From Gammaproteobacteria bacterium (GTDB lineage Bacteria; Pseudomonadota; Gammaproteobacteria; Steroidobacterales; Steroidobacteraceae), in NCBI GenBank assembly GCA_003156695.1, contig PMHN01000033.1, positions 1 through 9,408 on the forward strand: a DNA stretch of 9,408 nucleotides. The letters are read 5' to 3'. Numbering within the stretch: position 1 is the stretch's first letter; each line of letters opens with the position of its first letter. Of the stretch, positions 1 through 8,110 are shown in pieces. Under the pieces are notes generated by a model, which did no database searches, was not told the DNA's origin, and worked only from the letters and a program-made list of their open reading frames with translations. The position numbers and the translations under genes are program-made.

Positions 1-584
1 CGCGGCCGCGGCTTGGACGTAAACCACCACAGCACCGTGAACAGCACCATACCTTCGAGCGCCGCCTCGTAGAGCTGCGAGGCGTGCCGCACCTGGCCAT
101 TCACCTGAAAGCCCCAGGGCACGGTCGTAACCTTGCCCCACAGCTCGCCGTTGATGAAGTTGCCGATGCGGCCGAAGAACAGACCGAACGCCGGCAGCGG
201 CGCACCGAAATCGTAGACGTCGGCGGGATTACGTCCGCGGCGCAGGGCAAACAAGGCAAACGCCAGTGCAACTCCGATGAATCCGCCGTGGAAGGACATG
301 CCGCCTTCCCAGATCTTCAGCGGGTACCACGGGTCGATGGCCCAGAACTTGAGCCCGTAGAAAATCACGTAGCCGATGCGACCGCCGAGGATCACACCGA
401 GCATGCCGAAGAAGATGAGATCGTCGACATCGGCGGGGCGCCAGGTCGAGCGCGGCGCGGCGGCGCGCCGACGCGCAAGCCACCACGCGCCCGCGAAGCC
501 GATCAGGTACATGATGCCGTACCAATGGATCTTCAGCGGGCCGAGCTCGAGTGCGATCGGGTTGAAGCCGGGATACTTGAGCAT
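1..584 (-). CDS. lgt: Prolipoprotein diacylglyceryl transferase (partial, 3' end outside window)
   Basis: Inner-membrane enzyme that moves the diacylglyceryl group of phosphatidylglycerol onto the lipobox cysteine of prolipoproteins, the first step of lipoprotein maturation. About 194 N-terminal residues are visible; the family is usually 260-300, so the last quarter or so lies beyond the left edge. Visible landmarks: the N-terminal HWYGIMYLIGF segment (residues 20-30), the MSFHGG motif with its conserved histidine (96-101), the Lgt signature GRIGNFINGELWG (138-150), and RHASQLYE (166-173), which is RHPSQLYE in most homologues. Several hydrophobic membrane segments are evident. The ATG at 584 is chosen because the protein matches the family from its first residues. 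No Shine-Dalgarno precedes it; the upstream rlmI stop is only 13 bases away, so translation may be coupled. Identification is secure from motifs. Confidence 0.96.
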   Translation of the reverse strand, partial: MLKYPGFNPIALELGPLKIHWYGIMYLIGFAGAWWLARRRAAAPRSTWRPADVDDLIFFGMLGVILGGRIGYVIFYGLKFWAIDPWYPLKIWEGGMSFHGGFIGVALAFALFALRRGRNPADVYDFGAPLPAFGLFFGRIGNFINGELWGKVTTVPWGFQVNGQVRHASQLYEAALEGMVLFTVLWWFTSKPRP

Positions 585-597
585 GAGGCGCGCTAGT

Positions 598-1830
598 TTA
601 GCCGACCGTGCGCGTTACGCGGCAGAAGAACGCCTTCAGATAGCGTGTTTCGGGGATGGCAGGATGCACCGGGTGGTCGGGTGACTGGCCGCCCGCCTCC
701 AGGATCTGCACGAAGCGCCCGCTGTGGCGAGCGGCGGCCTGGATGGCATTGACAAGCTCCTCGGCAGCAAGGTGATAAGAGCAGGAGCAGGACACCAGCA
801 GCCCCTCGTCGGCGATCACCTCCAGGGCGAGCTGGTTGAGCTTGCGGTACGCCGCCTGCCCCTGTGGGATGTCTTTCTTGCGTTTGATGAACGCCGGCGG
901 ATCAAGCACCACCACGTCGAAGCGCTCGCCCTGGCGGCCTAGTTCCCTGAGCGCATCGAAAGCGTCGGCGCGCATCGCCGTGATGGTAACGCCGTTGCGC
1001 CGTGCGTTCGCCTGTGCGAACTCCAGCGCTGCCTGGGACGAGTCCACGCAGCAGGCGTGGGCTGCCCCCTGGCGCAGCGCTGTGACCGCCCAAGCCCCGG
1101 CGTACGAACAAACATCCAGCACCCGCGCACCAGGTGCGACATAACGCGCAAGGCGCGCGCGGTTGGCACTCTGGTCATAGAACCACCCGGTCTTCTGCCC
1201 TTGCGCAAGCGGCGCGGCGAAAGACAGAGGGCCTTCCGCAACTTCTACCTCCGCCGGCACCTCGCCGAAGGCAACCTCGGCGACACGCGGCAGATTCTCC
1301 AGCTCGCGTGACCCCGAGTCGTTCTTCCAGAACAGGCCCCGTGGGTTCACGACTTTACGTACCGCGGCCTCGACCTCACCTTTGAGCACCTCCATGCCTG
1401 CGGTCGCGATCTGGCCGACGATGAGGTCGCCGTAGCGGTCGAGCACCAGCCCCGGCAGCTGGTCGGATTCACCGAATACCCAGCGGTAATAGGGCGCGGC
1501 GCTGAGGCGTTCGCGCAGCGCGAGCGCGGCGCGCAGCCGCTTTTCGATGAGTGCAGCATCCACCGGCTGCGCGGCGTCGCGCGACAGGATGCGCGCGCAG
1601 ATAAGCGCGTGCGGGTTGACGCAGACATAGCCGATAAACGCCTCGCGGTGCGAGCGCAGCTCCGCAATCGCGCCGGGCGCGAACGCGGTGAGCGGCGTGC
1701 CGTCGGTGTCAATCTCGTTACTGAACACCCACAGGTGACCGCTGGCGAGGCGCCGGTCCTCGCCACGCTTCAGGCGCAGCACGGGCGTGGCAGCGTTGAC
1801 GGGTCCGGCGTTGTGGGCAGTGGCGTTCAC
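598..1830 (-). CDS. rlmI: 23S rRNA (cytosine-C5)-methyltransferase, RlmI family
   Basis: Class I SAM-dependent RNA methyltransferase. The E. coli member (396 aa; this one is 410) makes m5C1962 in 23S rRNA. An N-terminal PUA RNA-binding domain occupies about residues 18-95 and contains LKRGEDRRLASGHLWVFSNE. A linker domain follows, then the Rossmann domain. Landmarks are GQKTGWFYDQSANR (211-224), SAM-binding motif I VLDVCSYAGAWA (237-248), the acidic residue D263 after strand 2, LDPPAF (309-314) and the cysteine motif CSCSYH (348-353), which supplies the catalytic nucleophile in m5C enzymes. The start is GTG with only a weak GGA-like Shine-Dalgarno; GTG at residue 17 is a possible alternative because family homology starts about there. 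It lies upstream of lgt in the same direction and divergent from the DUF255 gene. Family assignment is firm; the exact target base is inferred from family. Confidence 0.93.
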   Translation of the reverse strand: MNATAHNAGPVNAATPVLRLKRGEDRRLASGHLWVFSNEIDTDGTPLTAFAPGAIAELRSHREAFIGYVCVNPHALICARILSRDAAQPVDAALIEKRLRAALALRERLSAAPYYRWVFGESDQLPGLVLDRYGDLIVGQIATAGMEVLKGEVEAAVRKVVNPRGLFWKNDSGSRELENLPRVAEVAFGEVPAEVEVAEGPLSFAAPLAQGQKTGWFYDQSANRARLARYVAPGARVLDVCSYAGAWAVTALRQGAAHACCVDSSQAALEFAQANARRNGVTITAMRADAFDALRELGRQGERFDVVVLDPPAFIKRKKDIPQGQAAYRKLNQLALEVIADEGLLVSCSCSYHLAAEELVNAIQAAARHSGRFVQILEAGGQSPDHPVHPAIPETRYLKAFFCRVTRTVG

Positions 1831-1859
1831 GTTGAATCCGCTGCAAACGCGGGGGCGGA

Positions 1860-1867
1860 AGTATACT
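1860..1867. promoter_or_regulatory. Palindromic -10-like element in the rlmI / DUF255 divergent intergenic region
   Basis: The sequence AGTATACT is a perfect palindrome and reads TATACT (one mismatch to TATAAT) on both strands. It is one of very few AT-rich spots in the 89-base gap between the two divergent starts. It sits about 53 bases upstream of the plus-strand ATG and about 30 bases upstream of the rlmI GTG. No good -35 hexamer lies 16-18 bases away on either strand (TTGAAT at 1832 is too far, 24 bases). This is a candidate promoter core only. Confidence 0.35.
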
Positions 1868-1919
1868 GAAAATCGCCCCCAGCGCCCGAAACCTCCGGCC
1901 GCCTTACCACCGTGCCCCT

Positions 1920-4025
1920 ATGACCCAGACCGCACACCTCAATAGCGACGGCAAGCCGAAGTACACGAACCGTCTCATCACTGAGACAAGTCCGTACCTG
2001 CAGCAACATGCCCACAATCCGGTGGAGTGGTATCCGTGGGGCGCCGCGGCATTTCAGCGCGCGCTGACGGAACGCAAGCCCATTCACTTGAGCGTGGGCT
2101 ACTCAGCGTGCAGATGGTGCCACGTCCTCGAACGCGAAAGCTTCGAAGACGAAGCCACCGCGCGCCTCCTCAACGAGCACTTCATCAACATCAAGGTCGA
2201 TCGCGAAGAGCGTCCTGACATCGACCGCATCTACCAGATCGCGCAGCAGATGCTCACCCAGCGTGGCGGCGGCTGGCCACTCACCATGTTTCTGACGCAC
2301 GACGACCAGCGGCCGTTTTTCGGTGGTACGTATTTTCCGCCTGAGGCCCGGCACGGGCTGCCGGCGTTCAAGGACGTGCTGCTGCGCGTCGCCGAGTACT
2401 ACCGCGATCACTCCCCGGAGCTTCGCAAGCAGAACGAGGCGCTGATGGCCGCGTTCGCCGAGATCAATCCACCGCCGGCGGCATCCGACACCCAACTCAG
2501 TGACGCGCCGCTTAAGGCGTGTCGCGCGCAGCTGGCGCGCAGCTTCGACAAGCACAACGGTGGTTTCGGCGGCGCACCGAAATTCCCGCACCCGCTCACC
2601 ATCGAGCGGCTGCTGCGCGACTGGCGCGCGAGCAGCACGGCCACCGAGCCGGACCTGCAGGCGCTCTACATGGCCAGTCTGACGCTGCGCCGCATGGCCG
2701 AGGGCGGTATCAACGACCAGCTCGGCGGCGGCTTCTGCCGCTACTCGGTGGACGAGTACTGGATGATTCCTCACTTCGAGAAAATGCTGTACGACAACGG
2801 CGCGCTGCTGGCGACCTACGCGCAGGCGGCACTCGCAAGCGGCGATGCGTTATATGCCGACGCAGCGCTGGAAACCGCGGCCTGGGCCCGGCAAGAGATG
2901 CAGTCGCCGCAGGGAGGCTATTACTCGAGCCTCGATGCCGACTCGGAAGGCCACGAGGGCAAGTTCTATGTCTGGAGCCGGGAGGAGATCGAAGGCGCAC
3001 TGACGAAAGACGAATTCGCGGTGTTTGCGCCGTACTACGGCATCGACCAACCCCCAAACTTCGAGGGTCGCTGGCACCTGCGGGTCTGCGCCACGCGGGA
3101 GGCCGTTGCCAAGGCGGTGGGTCGCACGCCGGACGCGGTCACGGCCCTCCTGAAAAGCGCAGCAGCAAAGCTCCTCGCCATTCGCGCGCAGCGCGTGCGT
3201 CCGGCCCGTGATGAAAAGATCCTGACATCATGGAATGCGCTCATGATCCGCGGCATGGCCATCGCCGCGCGCGCGCTGCGGCGCGATGATCTGGCGACTT
3301 CCGCAACCCGCGCGCTGGACTTTATCCGCCGCGAGCTGTGGCGCGACGGGCGGCTGCTCGCCACCAGCATGGACGGGCGCGCACACCTGAACGCCTACCT
3401 GGATGACTACGTGTATCTCGCCGATGCGGTGCTCGAGCTGCAGCAGGTGCGCTTCCGTAGCGAGGAACTCGCGTTCGCCCGGGAGTTGCTGGAGGTGGTC
3501 CTGCGGCATTTCCAGGACGGCAGCGCCGGCGGCTTTTATTTCACCTCCGATGACCACGAGACACTGATTCAGCGCCCGAAATCCTTCAGCGACGACGCCA
3601 TTCCGGCAGGCAACGGCATCGCCGCGCTGGTACTGCAGCGCATGGGTCACCTCCTTGGCGAGCCGCGCTACCTCGCGGCGGCGGAAGCGACGTTGCGTAC
3701 GGCGTGGCCGGCCTTATTGCAGCACCCGCAGGCGCACATGAGCCTCCTCGCCGCGCTCGAGGAGTTCTTATCCCCCGGCGAAGTGGTGATCATCCGTGGC
3801 ACCACGGACGACGTCGGATCCTGGAGCCGCGCGCTTGCCAAGGGGTTCGCGCCCCGGCGCCTGGTGCTGGCAATTCCCGCGGACGCGACCGGACTGCCGC
3901 CAGCGCTGGCGGACAAGGCACCCCTTGCCGGTACGGCCGCCTACCTGTGCCGCGGGCAGGTATGCAGCGAGCCGCTGGAATCCCTGGGCGCGCTGCTCGA
4001 ACAGCTGGATTCGGCCGCAATGTAG
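1920..4025 (+). CDS. Thioredoxin-domain protein of the YyaL/SPATA20 (DUF255) family
   Basis: Full-length 701-residue member of a widespread family whose biochemical role is not firmly established. The N-terminal thioredoxin-like domain (about residues 17-180) begins [21 protein letters not shown] and carries the redox motif SAC-RWC-H (C64 and C67; most homologues have CHWC). The remainder is an (alpha/alpha)6-barrel resembling glycan-processing enzymes: [20 protein letters not shown] (269-288), [11 protein letters not shown] (334-344), [12 protein letters not shown], and [11 protein letters not shown] near the C-terminus. Two further cysteines, C677 and C682, form the CRGQVC motif of the C-terminal tail common to the family. 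There is no signal peptide, so it is probably cytoplasmic. No clear Shine-Dalgarno precedes the ATG, and the GTG at 1912 is out of frame. Probably co-transcribed with the acyl-CoA synthetase 10 bases downstream. The family call is secure; the function is not. Confidence 0.93.
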   Translation: MTQTAHLNSDGKPKYTNRLITETSPYLQQHAHNPVEWYPWGAAAFQRALTERKPIHLSVGYSACRWCHVLERESFEDEATARLLNEHFINIKVDREERPDIDRIYQIAQQMLTQRGGGWPLTMFLTHDDQRPFFGGTYFPPEARHGLPAFKDVLLRVAEYYRDHSPELRKQNEALMAAFAEINPPPAASDTQLSDAPLKACRAQLARSFDKHNGGFGGAPKFPHPLTIERLLRDWRASSTATEPDLQALYMASLTLRRMAEGGINDQLGGGFCRYSVDEYWMIPHFEKMLYDNGALLATYAQAALASGDALYADAALETAAWARQEMQSPQGGYYSSLDADSEGHEGKFYVWSREEIEGALTKDEFAVFAPYYGIDQPPNFEGRWHLRVCATREAVAKAVGRTPDAVTALLKSAAAKLLAIRAQRVRPARDEKILTSWNALMIRGMAIAARALRRDDLATSATRALDFIRRELWRDGRLLATSMDGRAHLNAYLDDYVYLADAVLELQQVRFRSEELAFARELLEVVLRHFQDGSAGGFYFTSDDHETLIQRPKSFSDDAIPAGNGIAALVLQRMGHLLGEPRYLAAAEATLRTAWPALLQHPQAHMSLLAALEEFLSPGEVVIIRGTTDDVGSWSRALAKGFAPRRLVLAIPADATGLPPALADKAPLAGTAAYLCRGQVCSEPLESLGALLEQLDSAAM

Positions 4026-4029
4026 GGGG
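4024..4029 (+). promoter_or_regulatory. Shine-Dalgarno of the acyl-CoA synthetase, overlapping the upstream stop
   Basis: AGGGGG lies six bases before the ATG at 4036 and shares its first two bases with the TAG of the DUF255 gene. It decides the start of the synthetase against the longer reading frame opening at 3796, which would overlap the upstream gene by 230 bases. The overlap of stop codon and ribosome site suggests translational coupling. Confidence 0.75.
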
Positions 4030-4035
4030 CGCGCC

Positions 4036-5727
4036 ATGCGGTTCGAACCCAGTTACGTGAGCGGCGCTTCCACCATGCCGCTGATCGGGGAAACCATCGG
4101 CGTGCATTTCGACACGGTCGCTGAACTGCATGCCGATCGCGACGCTCTGATCTCGCGTCATCAGGCTATCCGCTGGACCTATCGCGAACTGCGCGAACGC
4201 GTCGACAGTCTCGCCGTGAGCCTGTGTCGGCTCGGACTTACGCGTGGTGATCGCGTCGGCATCTGGGCACCGAATTGCGCGGAATGGGCGTTGACCCAGT
4301 TTGCGACCGCCAAGACGGGACTGATCCTGGTCAACATCAATCCGGCGTATCGGCGCAGCGAGCTCGAATATGCGCTCAACAAGGTGGGGTGCACGGCGCT
4401 GGTGGTCGCGCCGAGTTTCAAGTCGAGCGACTACCTTGCGATGCTCAATGAGCTTGCGCCGGAACTGCAACACTTTGCGCCCGGTGCGCTCGCCGCCGTG
4501 AAGTTTCCCGAGCTGCGCTGGGTCATCCGGCTCGGCACGCAGGTGACCCCGGGCATGCTCAATTTCGACACACTGCTCGGCAAGGCGAGCGACAGCGAAC
4601 AGCAGGACCTGGCTGCGCTCGGCAGGACCCTGCAGTTTGATGACCCGGTCAACATCCAGTTCACCTCGGGAACAACCGGCCTGCCCAAGGGCGCGACGCT
4701 CTCGCATCACAACATCCTCAACAACGCATTCTTCGTCACCGAGAACATCAGGCTGCAGCCGGGCGACCGGCTGTGCATCCCGGTGCCGCTGTATCACTGT
4801 TTCGGCATGGTGATGGGCAATCTGGGCTGCATCACCCACGGCGCAACCATGATCTACCCCGACGCCGCTTTCGATCCAAAGAGCGTGCTCGAAACCATCC
4901 ATAGCGAACGCTGCACCGCGCTCTATGGCGTGCCGACCATGTTCATTGCCGAACTCGGACACGCGGACTTCGGCAACTACGATCTGTCGTGTCTGCGCAC
5001 TGGCATCATGGCCGGTTCGCCCTGTCCGATCGAGGTCATGAAACAGGTGATCGAGCGCATGCATATGCGTGAGGTCGTGATCGCCTACGGCATGACCGAG
5101 ACCTCTCCGGTGAGCCTGCAGAGCTCGCCCGACGACACCGTCGGGCGCCGCGTGTCAACGGTGGGGCGCGTCTCGCCGCACCTGGAAGTGAAAATCGTCG
5201 ACGCCGACGGGCGCATCGTGGCGCGCGGCGAACCTGGCGAACTGTGCACCCGCGGTTATTCGGTGATGCTCGGCTACTGGGGCGATCCGGAAAAGACTGC
5301 GGAAGCCGTCGATCGCAATGGCTGGATGCATACCGGCGATCTGGCGACGCTCGACGGCGAGGGTTACTGCAATATCGTCGGCCGTTCCAAGGACATGGTG
5401 ATCCGCGGCGGCGAGAACGTCTATCCGCGCGAGGTCGAAGAATTCCTCTACCGGCATCCGAAAATCCAGGACGTGCAATGCGTCGGGGTACCGGATGCAA
5501 AATTCGGTGAGGTGCTGTGCGCCTGTGTGATTCTCAAGCCGGGCGTCAGCGCGGATGAAGACGAGTTGCGCGATTTCTGTCGCGGCGAAATCGCGCACTA
5601 CAAGGTGCCGCAGTACTTCCGTTTCGTCGCCGGGTTTCCCATGACTGTTACCGGCAAAGTCCAGAAGTTCATCTTGCGGCAGACGGTAGCGGACGAGCTG
5701 GGATTGCGCGCCGAAAAGACGGCGTGA
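4036..5727 (+). CDS. ACSF2-like fatty-acid--CoA ligase (AMP-binding, ANL superfamily)
   Basis: Predicted to activate a carboxylic acid with ATP through an acyl-adenylate and transfer it to CoA, feeding beta-oxidation or lipid synthesis in the cytoplasm. The 563 residues match the usual length of about 540-580. The ANL motifs are intact: P-loop [10 protein letters not shown] (210-219), YGMTET (351-356), WMHTGD (430-435), the hinge [21 protein letters not shown] (449-469, cited as two blocks [11 protein letters not shown] and [10 protein letters not shown]) and the C-terminal TGKVQK, whose K541 is the catalytic lysine of the adenylation step. The N-terminus ([17 protein letters not shown]) and the SELEYALN region are typical of the ACSF2-like subgroup, which favours medium-chain acids; the actual substrate cannot be read from the sequence. 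It follows the DUF255 gene by 10 bases (probable operon) and converges on the TonB-dependent receptor, stop codons 12 bases apart. Confidence 0.93.
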   Translation: MRFEPSYVSGASTMPLIGETIGVHFDTVAELHADRDALISRHQAIRWTYRELRERVDSLAVSLCRLGLTRGDRVGIWAPNCAEWALTQFATAKTGLILVNINPAYRRSELEYALNKVGCTALVVAPSFKSSDYLAMLNELAPELQHFAPGALAAVKFPELRWVIRLGTQVTPGMLNFDTLLGKASDSEQQDLAALGRTLQFDDPVNIQFTSGTTGLPKGATLSHHNILNNAFFVTENIRLQPGDRLCIPVPLYHCFGMVMGNLGCITHGATMIYPDAAFDPKSVLETIHSERCTALYGVPTMFIAELGHADFGNYDLSCLRTGIMAGSPCPIEVMKQVIERMHMREVVIAYGMTETSPVSLQSSPDDTVGRRVSTVGRVSPHLEVKIVDADGRIVARGEPGELCTRGYSVMLGYWGDPEKTAEAVDRNGWMHTGDLATLDGEGYCNIVGRSKDMVIRGGENVYPREVEEFLYRHPKIQDVQCVGVPDAKFGEVLCACVILKPGVSADEDELRDFCRGEIAHYKVPQYFRFVAGFPMTVTGKVQKFILRQTVADELGLRAEKTA

Positions 5728-5739
5728 ACTCCTGGCGCG

Positions 5740-7959
5740 CTACTGAAGCGAAGCAGACAGCGTGATCTGGAAGCTGCGCCCCGGGATGGTGAACCACAGC
5801 GGCGTGCCGCCGCCGGTGTAGCCGCTCAGGAAGTAGATCGAGGTCTTGTTGGCGAGGTTCTGCGCAGTAACACCGATCTTGGCGTCCTTCAGCGCACCCA
5901 CCGAGTTGAGGAAGGTGTAGTTGAGCGCCGCATCAGTGGTGGAATACCCGCCCAGCGGGTAGGCATCCTCCACATCGCCGTAGCGCGCGCCGACGTAGCG
6001 ATCCATCAGCGAGCCCTGCAGCGGACCCTGCTTGTAGAACAGGCCGATAGTGCCGGTACGAATGGGCGTGTCTGGAACCCAGGTTTGATCGGTCTTCGAA
6101 TGCGCCGCGTTCAGCGAGCCATTCGCGTACACGGTGAAGCCGGCGCCCAGCACGTAGCTGCCTTCGGCTTCCACTCCTTTGTAGAGCGTGCCGCCTTCAT
6201 TGTAGAACTCCTTGATGCCTTCGACCGTGCGACTGGTGATTTCGTTGTTGAAGTCGATGTAATACACATCGGCCGAGAGGCTGAAGCCACGATTGGCCCA
6301 GGTCGTGCCCGCCTGGTAATTGTTGGTCGCCTGCGGCTGTACGTTGCTCTCGGCCGGATTGGTCGTGTAGAGGACATTCAGGTTCGGGGCAAGGAATCCC
6401 TGCGAAAACTGCGCGTAGGCGCTCCAGTCATCCGCAATCTTGTAATGCGCATCCAGCGACGCCAGGTTGCGCGACCAGGTCTCTTCAAACACCAGCGGCT
6501 GCAGCGTGCCCTGGTTCACCGGCGCATACTGGTCACGCTCGAAACGTACCGCCTTGACACCCCCAGTGAGGTCAAGGTCGCTCCAGACGTGCCAGATGTA
6601 TTGCAGGTATTCCTGGTCGGTGAACAGCTGATCGTGCATGAGCCGGTCCGCCGATTCGATCTCATTGGGAACGGTGTTGCCGAGAATTGACGGGTTGAAG
6701 GCCTCATTGTCGGACATGTCGACTTCGATCAGCGCCCGATAGTTGGTCTGGTGGTCGTACCAGGCGCCGATCTGGGCCGTGCCAGGTCCCAGATCGTGTT
6801 CGAGGCGGAAGATGTCGCCGACCGAGCGATAGTTATTGGTCAACAACTGACCCGGCACGTCGTTCGGGCCGTACATGGTGCCGTTCGGCACGTCGCCCGG
6901 CAGAACGACGCCGTTGGGTTGCGTGCCGTTGACATCCTCGCCGTTCCAGCCGTCGTGAAAGTAGGCGTAGGTGTAGACGTCGTTGTTGAGCCGCCAGCCG
7001 TTGAACTGCGAGCTCACGCCGATGTATTCAAAGTCGGTCGAGATCCTGTCGAGGTTGTAGCCGTAGTAGGCCTGACTGTTCGGGTCGGTGTTGTACGAAT
7101 AGTTGACGCCGTAGGCGGCCAGCTGGGCTGTGGTGGCGCCGATTGGCGGATGCTGCGCCAGCTTGTTGAGATTGCTCGCCACGGTAATCGTGGTGGAGTC
7201 GCCGAGGGCAAGGGGTTGTATGACTTTCAGGAACGCATTGTTGCGCCACAGACCGGAGTTGCTGAGGTAACCATCCGCGGTGAAGGACTTCACGTCGATG
7301 AAGGCGCGCGTGCCGCCCCAGTCGCTGATCTCGCCGGTGTCGTAGCGCAGCGCGGCGAGCTGCATGCCAAAGCTGCCGGCGCTGAGCTCGCCCGACAGGG
7401 CGCGGAGGTTGCGCGGATCGTCGGATTGCACGGCGATCGTGCCGCCGAAAGTCGCGTCCCCCAGCGTCGCGGCATTTCCCGGCCCGCGATCGACCACCAC
7501 GGCGCCCACGTCCTGCGCCATGAAATAGGAAGTGGAATGGTGGGTGAAGTCGTTCGAGTCACCCCAGGGGATGCCGTCGAAGGTGACGTTGAAAAAGCCG
7601 TCCTGGAAGCCACGGATCGAAGTCGCCAGGTTTTCCATCATGCCCGGACCGTTCGGATCCACGGTCCACACGCTCGGTGTGAACTTGATGATGTCGGTGT
7701 AGTTGGCGAGCGGCGAATCGTTGTCTTGGACGAACTCACCGTTGATGACCGAGCGCGGCTGCGTTGCCACCAGCGAACCCTGGGACGGCGCCTGATCGGG
7801 TCCTTCGATCTTGCGCGCGCTGACGACGACCTGGTCGAGGTCGCGGTCTTTCGCCTGATCGTCCGTGTCATCCGCGTAGACTGGAATGCTGCCACCGCCC
7901 AACATGACGAGAGCCAGGACTTTCAGGGCAAAAACCTGCGAGTAGTGACTGCGAGTCAT
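5740..7959 (-). CDS. TonB-dependent outer-membrane receptor, ligand unknown
   Basis: Predicted outer-membrane beta-barrel importer powered by TonB-ExbBD. The ATG at 7959 is chosen over one 126 bases upstream because it gives a clean signal peptide (basic MTRSHYSQ, hydrophobic core, cleavage after VYA at residue 29) and has an AGGGG ribosome site eight bases before it; the longer frame would translate the AT-rich control region. The mature protein opens with an acidic stretch and a TonB-box-like DQVVVSAR (42-49). The plug runs about 65-178, with SIRGFQDGFFNVTFDGIPWG (114-133), a His-His loop (NDFTHHSTSYF, 136-146) and DRGPGNAATLGDATFGG (157-173). The rest (about 190-739) shows alternating barrel-strand patterns. 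The C-terminus is FQITLSASLQ, ending in Gln rather than the usual aromatic. No siderophore- or cobalamin-specific motif is recognised. Its 739 residues are in the normal range. It stands alone, without an adjacent FecIR or TonB gene. Confidence 0.93.
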   Translation of the reverse strand: MTRSHYSQVFALKVLALVMLGGGSIPVYADDTDDQAKDRDLDQVVVSARKIEGPDQAPSQGSLVATQPRSVINGEFVQDNDSPLANYTDIIKFTPSVWTVDPNGPGMMENLATSIRGFQDGFFNVTFDGIPWGDSNDFTHHSTSYFMAQDVGAVVVDRGPGNAATLGDATFGGTIAVQSDDPRNLRALSGELSAGSFGMQLAALRYDTGEISDWGGTRAFIDVKSFTADGYLSNSGLWRNNAFLKVIQPLALGDSTTITVASNLNKLAQHPPIGATTAQLAAYGVNYSYNTDPNSQAYYGYNLDRISTDFEYIGVSSQFNGWRLNNDVYTYAYFHDGWNGEDVNGTQPNGVVLPGDVPNGTMYGPNDVPGQLLTNNYRSVGDIFRLEHDLGPGTAQIGAWYDHQTNYRALIEVDMSDNEAFNPSILGNTVPNEIESADRLMHDQLFTDQEYLQYIWHVWSDLDLTGGVKAVRFERDQYAPVNQGTLQPLVFEETWSRNLASLDAHYKIADDWSAYAQFSQGFLAPNLNVLYTTNPAESNVQPQATNNYQAGTTWANRGFSLSADVYYIDFNNEITSRTVEGIKEFYNEGGTLYKGVEAEGSYVLGAGFTVYANGSLNAAHSKTDQTWVPDTPIRTGTIGLFYKQGPLQGSLMDRYVGARYGDVEDAYPLGGYSTTDAALNYTFLNSVGALKDAKIGVTAQNLANKTSIYFLSGYTGGGTPLWFTIPGRSFQITLSASLQ

Positions 7960-7967
7960 CAGTGAGA

Positions 7968-7972
7968 CCCCT
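7968..7972 (-). promoter_or_regulatory. Shine-Dalgarno of the TonB-dependent receptor
   Basis: Read on the minus strand, AGGGG precedes the ATG at 7959 with an eight-base spacer. It supports the downstream start that gives a proper signal peptide. Confidence 0.7.
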
Positions 7973-8010
7973 GCGACGTTGCGTTTGCGCCACGCGTGCG
8001 TGCGTAGCTG

Positions 8011-8030
8011 ATATATCTTCGAGGATATAT
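8011..8030. promoter_or_regulatory. 20-bp near-palindrome, candidate operator of the receptor gene
   Basis: ATATATC-TTCGAG-GATATAT: perfect 7-bp arms, and the central six bases are also symmetric except for one T/G pair. It lies 51 bases upstream of the receptor ATG, inside a conspicuous AT-rich block (8011-8044) in otherwise GC-rich DNA. A dimeric regulator overlapping the promoter is the simplest reading. A hairpin in the 5' leader is also possible if transcription starts upstream of it. No consensus -35 could be placed at normal spacing. It does not resemble a Fur box. The regulator is not identified in this window. Confidence 0.55.
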
Positions 8031-8091
8031 TTTTAGTTTTTGTTGCCGCCGGATGGCGGAATCGTGACACGCGAGGCCGACGCAAAATCCG

Positions 8092-8110
8092 CCCGGACGC
8101 TAAGTCCGGG
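8092..8110 (-). terminator. Terminator-like hairpin after the GFA gene
   Basis: CCCGGAC and GTCCGGG form a perfect 7-bp GC-rich stem around a 5-base loop. Read on the minus strand, the hairpin lies 67 bases past the GFA stop and is followed by CGGATTTTGC, so the T tract is short and displaced by four bases. It would separate the GFA transcript from the receptor promoter. The weak T run keeps this tentative. Confidence 0.4.

Noticed and set aside
2103..2774. 223-codon minus-strand open frame inside the DUF255 gene
   Set aside because: No domain and no ribosome site; it covers a stretch whose plus-strand translation is strongly conserved family sequence.
3796..4035. 80-residue N-terminal extension of the acyl-CoA synthetase frame
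   Set aside because: It overlaps the upstream gene, and family homology begins right after the ATG at 4036, which has its own ribosome site.
3790..5064. 424-codon open frame on the minus strand opposite the DUF255/ligase junction
   Set aside because: It spans the boundary of two well-supported plus-strand genes and has no recognisable motif; a codon-bias shadow.
6751..7965. 404-codon open frame on the plus strand, antisense to the receptor gene
   Set aside because: Its translation is low-complexity, rich in Val, Ala, Arg and Gly, with no recognisable domain, as expected of an antisense shadow in GC-rich coding DNA. The opposite strand encodes a clear TonB-dependent receptor.
8046..8059. Short hairpin CCGCC-GGAT-GGCGG next to the AT-rich block
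   Set aside because: Five-pair stem without a terminator tail in the direction of the flanking genes; too weak to call.
7960..8085. 42-residue N-terminal extension of the receptor frame
   Set aside because: It would place a signal peptide internally and translate the AT-rich palindrome region; the ATG at 7959 has a good ribosome site.
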